This document shows positions 20,770 to 29,478 of a stretch of DNA of 53,951 bases, in pieces. The position numbers were made by a program, and so were the translations under genes. The DNA is from Gammaproteobacteria bacterium (GTDB taxonomy: Bacteria; Pseudomonadota; Gammaproteobacteria; Pseudomonadales; Azotimanducaceae), in contig JAFIFJ010000077.1 in the NCBI GenBank assembly GCA_020832085.1, positions 1 through 53,951 of the forward strand, read 5' to 3'. The notes beneath the pieces were generated by a model. That model was not told the origin of the DNA. It made no database searches and saw only the letters and a program-made list of their open reading frames with translations. Positions within the stretch are counted from its first letter, which is position 1. Each line of letters opens with the position of its first letter.

Positions 20770-21873
20770 TCAGAGGCGCATGGGCATGACCACATACAGG
20801 GCATCGCCACCGCCTGGCTCCTCGATCACGGCCGAGCTGTTGGCATCGGATACGGTGATGCGGACCTGCTCTGAGCCCAGCACCGACAGCACATCCTGCA
20901 GGTAGGACACATTGAAGCCCATTTCCAGACTGTCTCCGGTGAACTGAACCGGTACGGCTTCCTCGGCCTCTTCCTGCTCCGGGTTGTTGGCCTGCACGGT
21001 CAACAAGCCCTCGGAAAGGGTAATGCGGACTCCCCGGTACTTCTCATTGGAGAGGATGGCCGCCCGGGAGAATGCCTCCCTCAGCTGCTGGCGATCACCG
21101 ATGCTCTCCCGGGTGCCGCCGCGGGGAATCACCTTCTCGTAGTCCGGGAAGCGGCCGTCCACGAGTTTGGTGATGAAGGTATAGCCACCGAGTTCCGCCT
21201 TCAGATGATTGCTGCCCAGACTCAGTCGCAAGTGGTCGTCGCCCTCAGCCACCAGCCGCGCCAGTTCGTTGACGCCCTTGCGGGGAACTATCACCTGCTG
21301 CTTACCGTCGCCCGCACCCGGCGTAAGGGTGCACATGGCCAGACGATGCCCATCAGTTGCCACTGAGCGCAGGTGATCCGGAGTCACTTCGAGCAGCATG
21401 CCGTTGAGAAAATAGCGCACGTCCTGCTGGGCCATGGAAAAGGAAGTTCGATCAATCAACTGCCGCAGCTGAACCTGGGCAAGGTCGATCTCCAGTTCTC
21501 CCGCACCTTCGTCGATACCCGGAAACTCCGAGGCTGGCAGCGTCGCCAACTGGAACTTGCTCGCCCCCGATCGCAGCACCGCGCGCTGATCATCCAGAAC
21601 GAAGTCCACCTTTGAGCCCTCCGGCAGCGCTCGCCAGATATCGATCAGCTTGCGGGCGGGCAGGGTGATCTCCCCGTTTTCCGCCGCTGCCTCCGGCAGC
21701 TCGACCCGGGCCACCAGCTGCACTTCGAGATCGGTGCCGGTCATGGTCAGGTGCTGACCATCGACGCTGAGCAGCAGATTCGACAGCACCGGCAGCGTCT
21801 GCCGACGTTCGACCACGCCGGTCACAAGTTGCAGGGGGCGCAATAGCAGGTCGCGCGATACCGAGAACTTCAT
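20770..21873 (-). CDS. dnaN: DNA polymerase III beta subunit (sliding clamp)
   Basis: A 367-residue ring-forming processivity clamp. The start MKFSVSRDLLLRPLQLVTGV, the internal LPVLSNLLL, DGRFPDYEKVIP and the C-terminal ALYVVMPMRL are diagnostic. The C-terminal MPMRL contributes to the client-binding pocket. It follows dnaA with a 49-base gap and precedes recF in the usual replication operon. Confidence 0.98.
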   Translation of the reverse strand: MKFSVSRDLLLRPLQLVTGVVERRQTLPVLSNLLLSVDGQHLTMTGTDLEVQLVARVELPEAAAENGEITLPARKLIDIWRALPEGSKVDFVLDDQRAVLRSGASKFQLATLPASEFPGIDEGAGELEIDLAQVQLRQLIDRTSFSMAQQDVRYFLNGMLLEVTPDHLRSVATDGHRLAMCTLTPGAGDGKQQVIVPRKGVNELARLVAEGDDHLRLSLGSNHLKAELGGYTFITKLVDGRFPDYEKVIPRGGTRESIGDRQQLREAFSRAAILSNEKYRGVRITLSEGLLTVQANNPEQEEAEEAVPVQFTGDSLEMGFNVSYLQDVLSVLGSEQVRITVSDANSSAVIEEPGGGDALYVVMPMRL

Positions 21874-21922
21874 GGTGGTCTCTCTTCTTCTACCTGACCC
21901 GGTTGTTGTCAGTGCGTCGCCT

Positions 21923-23269
21923 TCAGGTCGTCAGCAGTCGCACCAGGTTCTTGTAGTCTTCCGCCAGATCCATGCTGCTGCCCCGCAACTCGGCCACCTT
22001 TCTGCAGGCATGCAGGACCGTGGTGTGATCCCGACCGCCAAAGGCATCGCCGATCTCCGGCAGACTGTGGCTCGTCAATTCCTTCGCCAGACACATGGCC
22101 ATCTGCCGCGGCCGGGCCACCGCTCGATTGCGCCGCTTCGACAACAGATCGGAAATCTTGATCTTGTAGTATTCGGCCACTGTTCGCTGGATGTTGTCCA
22201 CGCCAACCTGACGTTCCTGAATGGCCAGCAGATCCCGCAGGGCCATCCGCACCTGATCGATGCTGATCCCCCGGCCCGTGAACTGGGCATTGGCTATCAC
22301 CCGCTTCAGCGCACCTTCGAGTTCCCGCACATTGGAGCGGATGCGCTCGGCAATGAAGAACGCCACGTCCTGATGCAGCTCCACACCTTCCTGCTCGGCC
22401 TTCTTCATGAGGATTGCCACCCGATGCTCGAGCTCGGGTGGCTCCACGGCTACCGTCAATCCCCACACGAAGCGCGACTTAAGGCGCTCCTCAAGGCCAT
22501 CGATCTCCCGCGGATAGCGATCACAGGTCAGCACCATCTGTCGTCCACCTTCGAGCAACCCATTGAAAACATGGAAGAATTCTTCCTGGGATCGAAGTTT
22601 GTTGGCAAAGAACTGAATGTCGTCGATGAGCAGGGCGCTGACGGAGCGGTAGTAGTTCATGAACTCCTGCATCGTCCCCTGCTGCAGTGCCTTGACCATG
22701 TCCTGGACAAAGCGCTGAGAATGCAGATACACCACCCGAGCGGAACGGTCCTTGGCCAGAATCAAATTGCCCACGGCCTGCATCAGGTGGGTCTTGCCGA
22801 GGCCCACGCCCCCATAGAGCAGCAAGGGGTTGTAGGAACGCCCGGCATTCTCGGCCACCTGAATGGCCGCTGCCTTGGCTAACTCGTTGGATTTCCCTTC
22901 CACGAAGGAAGCGAAAGTGAACCCGGCGTTGAGTTCAGATCGCGCACCACCAGGGGACTCCGGCAAGGGAGGTGGAGCCGCCGCCCGCGTCCGAACCTCC
23001 GCCCGGGGCGCCTCGACCCGGTCCGAGCTTCCCACTTGAAGCTCCACCCGTGTCTGCCCATTGTGAGCTGCGAAGCTGCCCACCAGTTCACTGATCCGCG
23101 CCATGAAGCGATTGGACACCTGATCGCGCACGTAGACATTCGGGGCCAGCAGTCGGATTTCCGCTTCGCCTTCCACCGCCTGCAGCGGCCGAATCCAGGT
23201 GTTGAATTGCTGGGCGCTCAGCTCATCCTGCAGATGATCGAGACACTTACGCCAGACGGCTGAGTCCAT
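21923..23269 (-). CDS. dnaA: Chromosomal replication initiator DnaA
   Basis: A 448-residue AAA+ initiator. Domain I (1 to about 85, [20 protein letters not shown]) is followed by a Pro/Arg-rich linker (about 85-110). The AAA+ domain has Walker [17 protein letters not shown] and Walker [13 protein letters not shown]. The DNA-binding domain IV contains the signature [15 protein letters not shown]. The ATG has AGGAGGG ten bases upstream. It is divergent from rpmH, and the origin lies between them. Confidence 0.99.
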   Translation of the reverse strand: MDSAVWRKCLDHLQDELSAQQFNTWIRPLQAVEGEAEIRLLAPNVYVRDQVSNRFMARISELVGSFAAHNGQTRVELQVGSSDRVEAPRAEVRTRAAAPPPLPESPGGARSELNAGFTFASFVEGKSNELAKAAAIQVAENAGRSYNPLLLYGGVGLGKTHLMQAVGNLILAKDRSARVVYLHSQRFVQDMVKALQQGTMQEFMNYYRSVSALLIDDIQFFANKLRSQEEFFHVFNGLLEGGRQMVLTCDRYPREIDGLEERLKSRFVWGLTVAVEPPELEHRVAILMKKAEQEGVELHQDVAFFIAERIRSNVRELEGALKRVIANAQFTGRGISIDQVRMALRDLLAIQERQVGVDNIQRTVAEYYKIKISDLLSKRRNRAVARPRQMAMCLAKELTSHSLPEIGDAFGGRDHTTVLHACRKVAELRGSSMDLAEDYKNLVRLLTT

Positions 23270-23389
23270 CCTGCTTCGACCCTCCTGCAGTCAATGTTGC
23301 GTGAACAGGAATATCCCCGTGAGCCGGTCATTCTACCTGCAGCAGGCCTTGGGAAGCCATGCCGAAGATCACCTGCACTCCTGGCTGTA

Positions 23390-23690
23390 GTTAAAAAAAA
23401 TACTTAATTTTCAATAGGATAAGATCAACTACGTTGCGGCTGCGCCGGAACCGCAAGAATCCTGTTCTGTGTAATGCTGTGCGGGAGCAGGGGATGTCCT
23501 GTGGATAACTTCACGCCTGCCGCACCATCGTGGTGCAATAGACTTTTACCCACAATCGTTCCCGCAATTACCTACAGACCTCAGGGCCGATCACCCACAG
23601 CCTGTCACACTCCCAGACCCCAGCAGCACCAGACCTCAGCGCCAACTGTCCACAGATCCCCCAGCCCCAATTATCAACCATAACAATGTT
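23390..23690. other. oriC: Chromosomal replication origin (oriC)
   Basis: This is the dnaA-rpmH intergenic space. An AT-rich stretch at 23391-23430, with a run of eight A, is a candidate unwinding element. It is followed by DnaA boxes: a perfect one at 23500-23508 (TGTGGATAA) and weaker ones at 23546-23554 (TTACCCACA), 23568-23576 (TTACCTACA), 23591-23599 (TCACCCACA), 23646-23654 (CTGTCCACA) and 23671-23679 (TTATCAACC). Several GATC sites are present. All the weak boxes share one orientation, opposite to the perfect one. Confidence 0.88.
23500..23508 (-). promoter_or_regulatory. Consensus DnaA box
   Basis: TGTGGATAA is the exact reverse complement of TTATCCACA, the high-affinity DnaA binding site. 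It is the only perfect copy seen in the origin region. Confidence 0.85.
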
Positions 23691-23780
23691 TTTCTTTCTT
23701 CTACTCTATTACTTGAACCCCCCGCCTCGATCAGAAACCACATGGGCAAGGGCACCTGGATCTACGGACCGAAGTACAAA

Positions 23781-23809
23781 TTGACACCCCGGAGGGCCGT
23801 CATTAGAAT
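23781..23809 (+). promoter_or_regulatory. Sigma-70 promoter of rpmH-rnpA
   Basis: A consensus -35 TTGACA (23781-23786) and a -10 TAGAAT (23804-23809) are separated by exactly 17 bases, about 95 bases upstream of the rpmH start. This is the strongest promoter visible in the window, as expected for a ribosomal protein gene. Confidence 0.85.
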
Positions 23810-23901
23810 CGCGGCTCTTTTGCCGGGGGCAGGCCTCCACATCGGCCCCTTTTCCGGTTCGCTGCCACGTTGGCAGGCTTTCAGTACGGTGAGTAGCAAC
23901 C

Positions 23902-24036
23902 ATGAAGCGCACCTTTCAGCCCAGCAACCTCAAGCGCAAGCGTACCCACGGCTTTCGGGCGCGCATGGCCACCAAAAATGGTCGCGCAGTGCTCGCTCGC
24001 CGGCGCGCGAAAGGCCGCAAGCGCCTCTGCGCCTGA
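23902..24036 (+). CDS. rpmH: 50S ribosomal protein L34
   Basis: A 44-residue, very basic protein starting [20 protein letters not shown], followed by [20 protein letters not shown] and ending RLCA. This is the textbook L34 sequence and length, apart from the last residues, which are usually LSA or LCA. A GGTGAG sequence precedes the ATG. It is the first gene of the rpmH-rnpA-yidD-yidC block. Confidence 0.98.
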   Translation: MKRTFQPSNLKRKRTHGFRARMATKNGRAVLARRRAKGRKRLCA

Positions 24037-24086
24037 CGCCAGACCCAATCGAGTGGCCGTCCCCTCCGGACGGCCTTGATGGGGGC

Positions 24087-24482
24087 ATGGGCAGCCGTTC
24101 AAACGCATTCACACGTCAACGTAGGCTGCTCGCAAAGGCAGACTTCGATCGCGTTTTCTCCCAGGCCACCATCCGTCTGAACTGTCACCCCTTCCTGCTT
24201 CTGGCCACCCGTGGCTGTACCACGGAAAGCCGCGTGGGCATGGTCGTGGGCAAGCGCCACGCGCGGCGAGCGGTCGACCGCAACCGGATTCGCCGCAGCA
24301 TCCGCGAATCCTTCCGAGTGCTCGACTTGCCATGCAGCGTGGATGTGGTGATCCTTGCGCGCCCAGGTGCAGGCGCTTGCAATGGTCGGCAGCTGGCAGA
24401 CAGTCTTGCTGAACTCTGGTCGAGACTGGCGCGCAAACTCGAGAAACTTCCCGAAGCGGGGCAGGACAGTCCCGGGAGATGA
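24087..24482 (+). CDS. rnpA: Ribonuclease P protein component
   Basis: A 131-residue basic protein subunit of RNase P, which matures tRNA 5' ends. The start [20 protein letters not shown] gives the usual N terminus. The signature [13 protein letters not shown] (family RNR motif) and [14 protein letters not shown] identify it. The start is ATG 24087, with only a weak GGGGG upstream. An in-frame extension upstream runs across rpmH and is not real. The stop overlaps the yidD start. Confidence 0.95.
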   Translation: MGSRSNAFTRQRRLLAKADFDRVFSQATIRLNCHPFLLLATRGCTTESRVGMVVGKRHARRAVDRNRIRRSIRESFRVLDLPCSVDVVILARPGAGACNGRQLADSLAELWSRLARKLEKLPEAGQDSPGR

Positions 24483-24715
24483 CCGTGAAACGGCTCTTGA
24501 TCGGTTGCATCCATGTCTATCGATACCTGATCAGTCCGCTGATCGGTCCTCACTGTCGTTTCCATCCTACCTGCTCTGCCTATGCCCTCGAGGCAATCGA
24601 ACAGCATGGCCCCCTGCGGGGCAGCTGGCTGGCCATACGTCGCATTGGACGTTGCCATCCCTTTCACCCGGGTGGATATGATCCCGTCCCCTGCCCCCAC
24701 GAGGCCAAGCACTGA
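24479..24715 (+). CDS. yidD: Membrane protein insertion efficiency factor YidD
   Basis: A 78-residue small amphipathic protein that assists YidC-dependent membrane insertion. The diagnostic pattern is [27 protein letters not shown], with conserved Cys residues, and then [18 protein letters not shown]. It overlaps rnpA by 4 bases and yidC by 1 base, so all three are translationally coupled. Confidence 0.96.
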   Translation: MTVKRLLIGCIHVYRYLISPLIGPHCRFHPTCSAYALEAIEQHGPLRGSWLAIRRIGRCHPFHPGGYDPVPCPHEAKH

Positions 24716-26463
24716 TGCAGCAGACCGAAGTCATTCGCTACGCCCTTCTCGCCGGTCTGCTGATTACCGCCTATCTGCTCATCCTGGCGTGGAACAGCGA
24801 CTATGGCAGCGCTTCCCGCCCGGCTGATCGAGCGGCAGCCACTGCCGATCCGCTGCAGGACAACGACGTCCCCACCGGGGAAGTTCCCAGCGGCGCGACA
24901 CCGGTGCCGTCCGCCTCCGAGTCGCCCGAGATCGACGATACCGTCCCGGAGGTCGTGGCAGGGGAGGTCCCCACCGCGACCACCGAAGATGCGCCCACCA
25001 TCAGTCAGATGGAGGGACTCATTCGGGTTCGCACTGATTCCCTGAACGTTTGGATCGATCGCCGCGGTGACCTGGTGAAGCTGACGCTGCCGAAGCATCC
25101 GGTGAGTCTCGAAACCCCTGATGTGCCCCTGACCCTGCTCGACCGGACGCCATCCTTTCTCTACGTGGCCCAAAGTGGCCTTGCGGGGCCGGATGGTGTC
25201 GATGCCCGGCCGGAAGGAAGGCCGACTTACCATACCGACAGCGACCTCTTCGAAATGCAGCCCGGCCAGGATCAGCTGATCGTGCCGCTGCGCTTCGAGG
25301 ACCCCGATGGTTTCGAGGTGGAAAAGCGCTTCATTTTCACCCGCGGAGACCACGAGGTCCGCCTGGAGTACCACCTGACCAACCCTCGGGAACGGCCGTT
25401 GCGGGCGGCGATGTACGGGCAGATCCGTCGCAGCGGGGGCCAGCCGCCGGACTTTTCGCCTCCCGGCATGGGCATGCGGCCTTACGTGGGTGCAGCATTC
25501 ACGACCTCGGATTCCCGGTACGAGAAGGTGAGCTTCTCCGATCTGGCGTCGGGCTGGGAGGCGCGGGTGCAGCGGGGCTGGGTGGCCATGCTGCAGCATT
25601 ACTTCCTCTCGGCCTGGATTCCCGACAGCGATGCGGAGCATCTCTACCGGGGTCGGCAGCGACCGGACGGCACCTACCTCATCGAGTTCATCGGGCCGGT
25701 GGTCAACGTTGCGCCGGGCGCCTCGGAAGTGATTGCCGCATCGTTCTATGCCGGGCCGAAGATTCAGAGCCGTCTGGCCGAGATTTCCGAGAACCTCAAT
25801 CTGACCGTGGACTACGGCTTCCTGTGGTGGATCTCCGTGCCCCTGTTCAAGGTGCTGGACTTCCTCCACGGCCTGGTCGGGAACTGGGGTTTTGCCATCA
25901 TCCTGCTCACCCTGCTGGTAAAGCTCGCGCTCTATCCCCTGAGTGCGGCGGCCTACCGGTCCATGGCCAACATGCGGCGCATGGCCCCTGAAATGAAGCG
26001 CCTGCAGGAACGCTACAGCGACGACCGCCAGAAGCTGTCGAAGGAAATGATGGATCTCTACCGCAAGGAGAAGATCAATCCCTTGGGTGGTTGTCTGCCC
26101 ATGCTGGCCCAGATGCCGGTGTTTCTGGCGCTCTACTGGGTGCTCTATGAATCCGTCGAACTGCGACACGCGCCTTTCATTCTCTGGATTCATGATCTCT
26201 CGGCCATCGATCCCTACTTCGTGCTGCCGCTGTTGATGGGCGCCACTATGTTCCTGCAGATGCAGCTCAACCCGGCACCGCTGGACCCGATGCAGGCGAA
26301 GATCATGAAGCTCATGCCCATCATGTTCACCGTGCTGTTCCTGTTCTTCCCTGCGGGACTGGTGCTGTACTGGCTGGTCAACAACGTGCTGTCCATTGCC
26401 CAGCAGTGGTGGGTCATGCGGCAGATCGAGATGGCGGCACCGGCGAGCAAGGGCAGCAAGTAG
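24715..26463 (+). CDS. yidC: Membrane protein insertase YidC
   Basis: A 582-residue insertase. An N-terminal membrane anchor (about 8-28) is followed by a low-complexity Pro/Thr/Glu linker (about 40-100), the large periplasmic P1 domain (about 100-350), and the conserved five-span core. The core includes LHGLVGNWGFAIILLTLLVK, the cytoplasmic AYRSMANMRRMAPEMKRLQE, INPLGGCLPMLAQMPVFLAL and VLYWLVNNVLSIAQQWW. It is slightly longer than the E. coli protein because of the linker. Confidence 0.98.
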   Translation: MQQTEVIRYALLAGLLITAYLLILAWNSDYGSASRPADRAAATADPLQDNDVPTGEVPSGATPVPSASESPEIDDTVPEVVAGEVPTATTEDAPTISQMEGLIRVRTDSLNVWIDRRGDLVKLTLPKHPVSLETPDVPLTLLDRTPSFLYVAQSGLAGPDGVDARPEGRPTYHTDSDLFEMQPGQDQLIVPLRFEDPDGFEVEKRFIFTRGDHEVRLEYHLTNPRERPLRAAMYGQIRRSGGQPPDFSPPGMGMRPYVGAAFTTSDSRYEKVSFSDLASGWEARVQRGWVAMLQHYFLSAWIPDSDAEHLYRGRQRPDGTYLIEFIGPVVNVAPGASEVIAASFYAGPKIQSRLAEISENLNLTVDYGFLWWISVPLFKVLDFLHGLVGNWGFAIILLTLLVKLALYPLSAAAYRSMANMRRMAPEMKRLQERYSDDRQKLSKEMMDLYRKEKINPLGGCLPMLAQMPVFLALYWVLYESVELRHAPFILWIHDLSAIDPYFVLPLLMGATMFLQMQLNPAPLDPMQAKIMKLMPIMFTVLFLFFPAGLVLYWLVNNVLSIAQQWWVMRQIEMAAPASKGSK

Positions 26464-26485
26464 CGCCCATGAGGGTGGCTGACCT

Positions 26486-27856
26486 GTGGCGGCCATGAGG
26501 GATACCGATACCATTGCCGCCGTTGCGACCGCTGACGGTCGTGGGGGCATCGGCATCGTCCGCCTCTCCGGACCCGAAGCCCTGTCCATCGGCGAAGGTC
26601 TGGCGGGGCGCAGCCTCGAGCCCCGCCACGCCCACCACTGCCGCATTCGCGATCCCGCTGGCAACATCCTCGACGATGCCATCGTCATAGCGTTTCCCGG
26701 TCCACGGTCTTTCACCGGCGAAGACGTGGTCGAGATTCAGGGCCATGGCAGCCCGGTGGTGCTGCAGCAGATCCTGAGGGCAGCAGTTTCGCAAGGCGTC
26801 CGGCTGGCACGGCCCGGCGAGTTTTCTGAACGCGCCTACCTCAACGACCGCATCGATCTGGCGCAGGCGGAGGCCATTGCCGATCTCATCGCCGCGGGGA
26901 CAGAGGCTGCGGCCCGTGGCGCCTTGCGCAGTCTGCAAGGTGAGTTCTCCCGGCAGATCCACGACTTGATGGAAGCGGTCACGATGCTGCGTGTCTACGT
27001 CGAGGCAGCCATGGATTTCCCGGACGAGGATGTGGACTTCCTCGCAGACGGTGATGTGGAAATCCGTCTTGCCGAACTCGGTGATGACCTCGATGCTGTT
27101 CGGCGTGCGGCCGGACAGGGGGTCCTGCTTGGTTCCGGTATCACCCTGGTTCTCGCCGGCGCGCCGAATGCGGGCAAGTCCAGCCTCATGAACGCATTGG
27201 CCCGACGCGACACCGCCATCGTCACGGCGATTCCGGGCACCACCCGCGACGTGCTCCGGGAACCCATCGATCTCGATGGCCTTCCGGTACAGTTGATCGA
27301 CACCGCAGGCCTGCGTGACAGCAGTGATCCTGTGGAGGCGGAGGGCGTGAGGCGGGCGCGTGCAGAGGTGGAACGGGCCGATTGCCTGCTGTTTCTGGTG
27401 GATGCCATGGCGACGACGGGCTGGCCCCGGACCCGAGAGGAGGTGGAACTGCGGGTGGGCGCAAAGCTGCCCGCGCGAGTGGTTCTGGTCCAGAGCAAGA
27501 TCGATCTGCTGACCCCGGCAATGGAGGTGCCCCGGAACGGGGAGCTGCCGGCTGTCGCCATCAGCGCCCTGACGGGCGAGGGAATGGAGGACCTCAAGCA
27601 GGCCATCCGGCGACAGGTGGGGTTTGCCGGCGATGAGCAGTCCACGTTCACGGCACGTGCCCGACACCTGCATGCCCTCGATCAGGCGGCAGATGGCTTG
27701 GCCGCGGCGCTGGAGACCTTGCGGGCCACGGGCGCAGGTGACCTCGTCGCCGAGGATCTGCGCCTTGTCCATGAGCACCTTGGTGAAATTGTCGGAGCTG
27801 TCTCCTCAGATGCGCTGCTCGGACGTATCTTTTCGAGCTTCTGCATCGGCAAGTAG
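26486..27856 (+). CDS. mnmE: tRNA uridine-5-carboxymethylaminomethyl GTPase MnmE
   Basis: A 456-residue GTPase that, with MnmG, modifies wobble U34 of certain tRNAs. The N-terminal folate-binding domain starts TIAAVATADGRGGIGIVRLS. The GTPase domain shows G1 GAPNAGKSS, G2/G3 PGTTRD and DTAGLRD, and the C terminus is FCIGK with the catalytic Cys. The G4 motif reads SKID where NKxD is usual, a notable substitution. GTG 26486 has GAGGGTGG seven bases upstream; ATG 26495 is the alternative. Its usual partner mnmG is 5.6 kb away because of inserted genes. Confidence 0.97.
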   Translation: MAAMRDTDTIAAVATADGRGGIGIVRLSGPEALSIGEGLAGRSLEPRHAHHCRIRDPAGNILDDAIVIAFPGPRSFTGEDVVEIQGHGSPVVLQQILRAAVSQGVRLARPGEFSERAYLNDRIDLAQAEAIADLIAAGTEAAARGALRSLQGEFSRQIHDLMEAVTMLRVYVEAAMDFPDEDVDFLADGDVEIRLAELGDDLDAVRRAAGQGVLLGSGITLVLAGAPNAGKSSLMNALARRDTAIVTAIPGTTRDVLREPIDLDGLPVQLIDTAGLRDSSDPVEAEGVRRARAEVERADCLLFLVDAMATTGWPRTREEVELRVGAKLPARVVLVQSKIDLLTPAMEVPRNGELPAVAISALTGEGMEDLKQAIRRQVGFAGDEQSTFTARARHLHALDQAADGLAAALETLRATGAGDLVAEDLRLVHEHLGEIVGAVSSDALLGRIFSSFCIGK

Positions 27857-27885
27857 GGGAATCGGGGTGATGGGATGAGTTGCTG

Positions 27886-28464
27886 ATGGAAGCCTTCTGG
27901 GTCTCAGCGCTGCTGGTGGGCATGGCGGAGATCGGCGACAAAAGCCTGTTCGTGACCATCCTGCTCACCGTTCGCTACCAGCGACCCTGGCCGATATTCT
28001 TCGGATTGATCGCAGGCATCGCCTGCAATCTGGCCCTGGCTGCCGGGTTTGGGGCCTGGCTGGCTGACGCCTTCGACGGCGACCTGCTGCGCTGGATTCT
28101 GGGGCTGGCCTTCATCGGCATGGCGGTCTGGTCGCTGATTCCCGAGTCCACCGAGAGCGACGACGGCGTACAGCCGATCTCCCGCGGCGGTCTCTTTCTC
28201 ACCGCTGCCGTGACCTACTTCATGCTGGAAATGGGTGACAAGACCCAGCTCGCGACGCTGGCTCTGGCGGCGCGTTTCGACGTCTTCCTGCCGGTGTTGG
28301 CAGGTGCCGTGTTGGGACTGGTCGCCGCCAACGCACCGGCCATATGGCTGGGCCACCGATTTGCGGCACGCCTGCCCGTGGCCCGGATACGCCTGCTGAG
28401 CGCGGCGCTGTTCACCCTGGTCGGTGGCTGGATTCTGCTTGAGGTCAGCGGGCGGTTGGGCTGA
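27886..28464 (+). CDS. TMEM165/GDT1 family membrane protein (probable Mn2+ or Ca2+ exporter)
   Basis: A 192-residue protein with six predicted membrane segments. The two family signature motifs are present in inverted-repeat order: EIGDKS in the first half and EMGDKT in the second. Bacterial members include the manganese exporter MneA and related proteins, so cation export is the likely role. ATG 27886 is preferred over a TTG at 27880. It is the first of five genes inserted between mnmE and mnmG. Confidence 0.85.
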   Translation: MEAFWVSALLVGMAEIGDKSLFVTILLTVRYQRPWPIFFGLIAGIACNLALAAGFGAWLADAFDGDLLRWILGLAFIGMAVWSLIPESTESDDGVQPISRGGLFLTAAVTYFMLEMGDKTQLATLALAARFDVFLPVLAGAVLGLVAANAPAIWLGHRFAARLPVARIRLLSAALFTLVGGWILLEVSGRLG

Positions 28465-28504
28465 CCCGGTGGCCTTCTGCACGGAAATCACTGCAAAGAA
28501 CTCT

Positions 28505-28545
28505 CGGGTCGGCTACCTTTTGCCTCCAGTCTGCTACCCGACCCG
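28505..28545. other. Inverted repeat in the leader of the universal stress gene
   Basis: An 8-base arm CGGGTCGG at 28505-28512 pairs perfectly with CCGACCCG at 28538-28545 across a 25-base loop. It sits 18 bases before the start codon of the next gene, so it would lie in the mRNA leader or act as an operator. No regulator is evident. Confidence 0.3.
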
Positions 28546-28562
28546 TCACGGAGCTCCGCTTG

Positions 28563-29441
28563 ATGCCCACTGTGCAGTCCATTCTCGCCATCACCGATTT
28601 TTCCCTCGGTGCCCGGCACGCAGTGGAGCGCAGCATCCGTCTGGCTGACGAGCTCGGGCTGTCGCGCGTGGGCGTGCTGCATGTACTCGAACGCGGCCTG
28701 GTGAACAGTTTGCGGCAACTCTTCGGCGGTGCCAGCGACCTACCCGATTCCTTCGATGTGGGGGCCCGCCAGACCCTCGACCGGCTGCTGCGCGAACTCG
28801 ATGCGCCGGCAGGCGTCCAGGTCGAGGCCATGCTGCGGGACGGCCGCCCGCTGGCGGCCGTCCTGGCTGCCGCAGAAGACTTCGACATGCTGGTGGTGGG
28901 TGCTCGTGGTCAGACCAAGCGCCATAAGCTGGCACTGGGGACCACGAGCCGCTCTCTGCTCAGGGCCCATCCCGAACCGGTGCTGGTCGTCAGGGAGGCT
29001 CCGGAGGGTCCCTACCGCAGGGTGCTGGTGGCCGTGGACTTCTCGGAGTATTCGGAAACGGCATTGGAGTGGGCGCGGACCCTGGCACCGGGTGCGTCGT
29101 TGAATCTGGTGCACGTCTTCGATAATCCTTCGCCGCGATCCGCCTCCTACGTGCGGGTCAGCCATGATGGACTGGCGAAGTTCCGCCGCCGGATGAGGAT
29201 GAAGGCGGAAAAACGCATGGAAGAACTGGTGGCTGAACTGCAGGGGATCGGCCAGCCCTTCGATTCCCGCATCGTCGAAGGAGATCCGGCCACGCTGCTG
29301 CTGGAACAGGCAGCGGCGCTGGAAGCGGACCTTTTGGTGATCTGCAAACACGCCCGCCCCACCACCGAGCAGTTCCTGCTCGGCAGTGTCACGCTCAGGG
29401 TTCTGGACGACTCCCACTGCGACGTTCTCGTCGTCCAGTAA
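28563..29441 (+). CDS. Universal stress protein with two Usp domains
   Basis: A 292-residue cytoplasmic protein with two UspA folds in tandem (about 4-140 and 150-292). The first contains LVVGARGQTKRHKLALGTTS, similar to the ATP-binding G-x2-G-x9-G(S/T) motif. The second begins RRVLVAVDFSEYSETALEWA and ends LLVICKHARPTTEQFLLGSV. Tandem Usp proteins often accompany transporters, and here the next gene is an SLC13-type transporter only 37 bases downstream. ATG 28563 follows GGAG; a TTG immediately before it is less likely. Confidence 0.88.
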   Translation: MPTVQSILAITDFSLGARHAVERSIRLADELGLSRVGVLHVLERGLVNSLRQLFGGASDLPDSFDVGARQTLDRLLRELDAPAGVQVEAMLRDGRPLAAVLAAAEDFDMLVVGARGQTKRHKLALGTTSRSLLRAHPEPVLVVREAPEGPYRRVLVAVDFSEYSETALEWARTLAPGASLNLVHVFDNPSPRSASYVRVSHDGLAKFRRRMRMKAEKRMEELVAELQGIGQPFDSRIVEGDPATLLLEQAAALEADLLVICKHARPTTEQFLLGSVTLRVLDDSHCDVLVVQ

Positions 29442-29478
29442 CGATCCGAAGCCGGCCGGCTGGCCAGGAGAACCACCC

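Noticed and set aside
24664..26715. A 683-codon minus-strand frame across yidC
   Set aside because: Antisense to yidC and mnmE starts, with His/Arg/Gln-rich composition and no recognisable domain.
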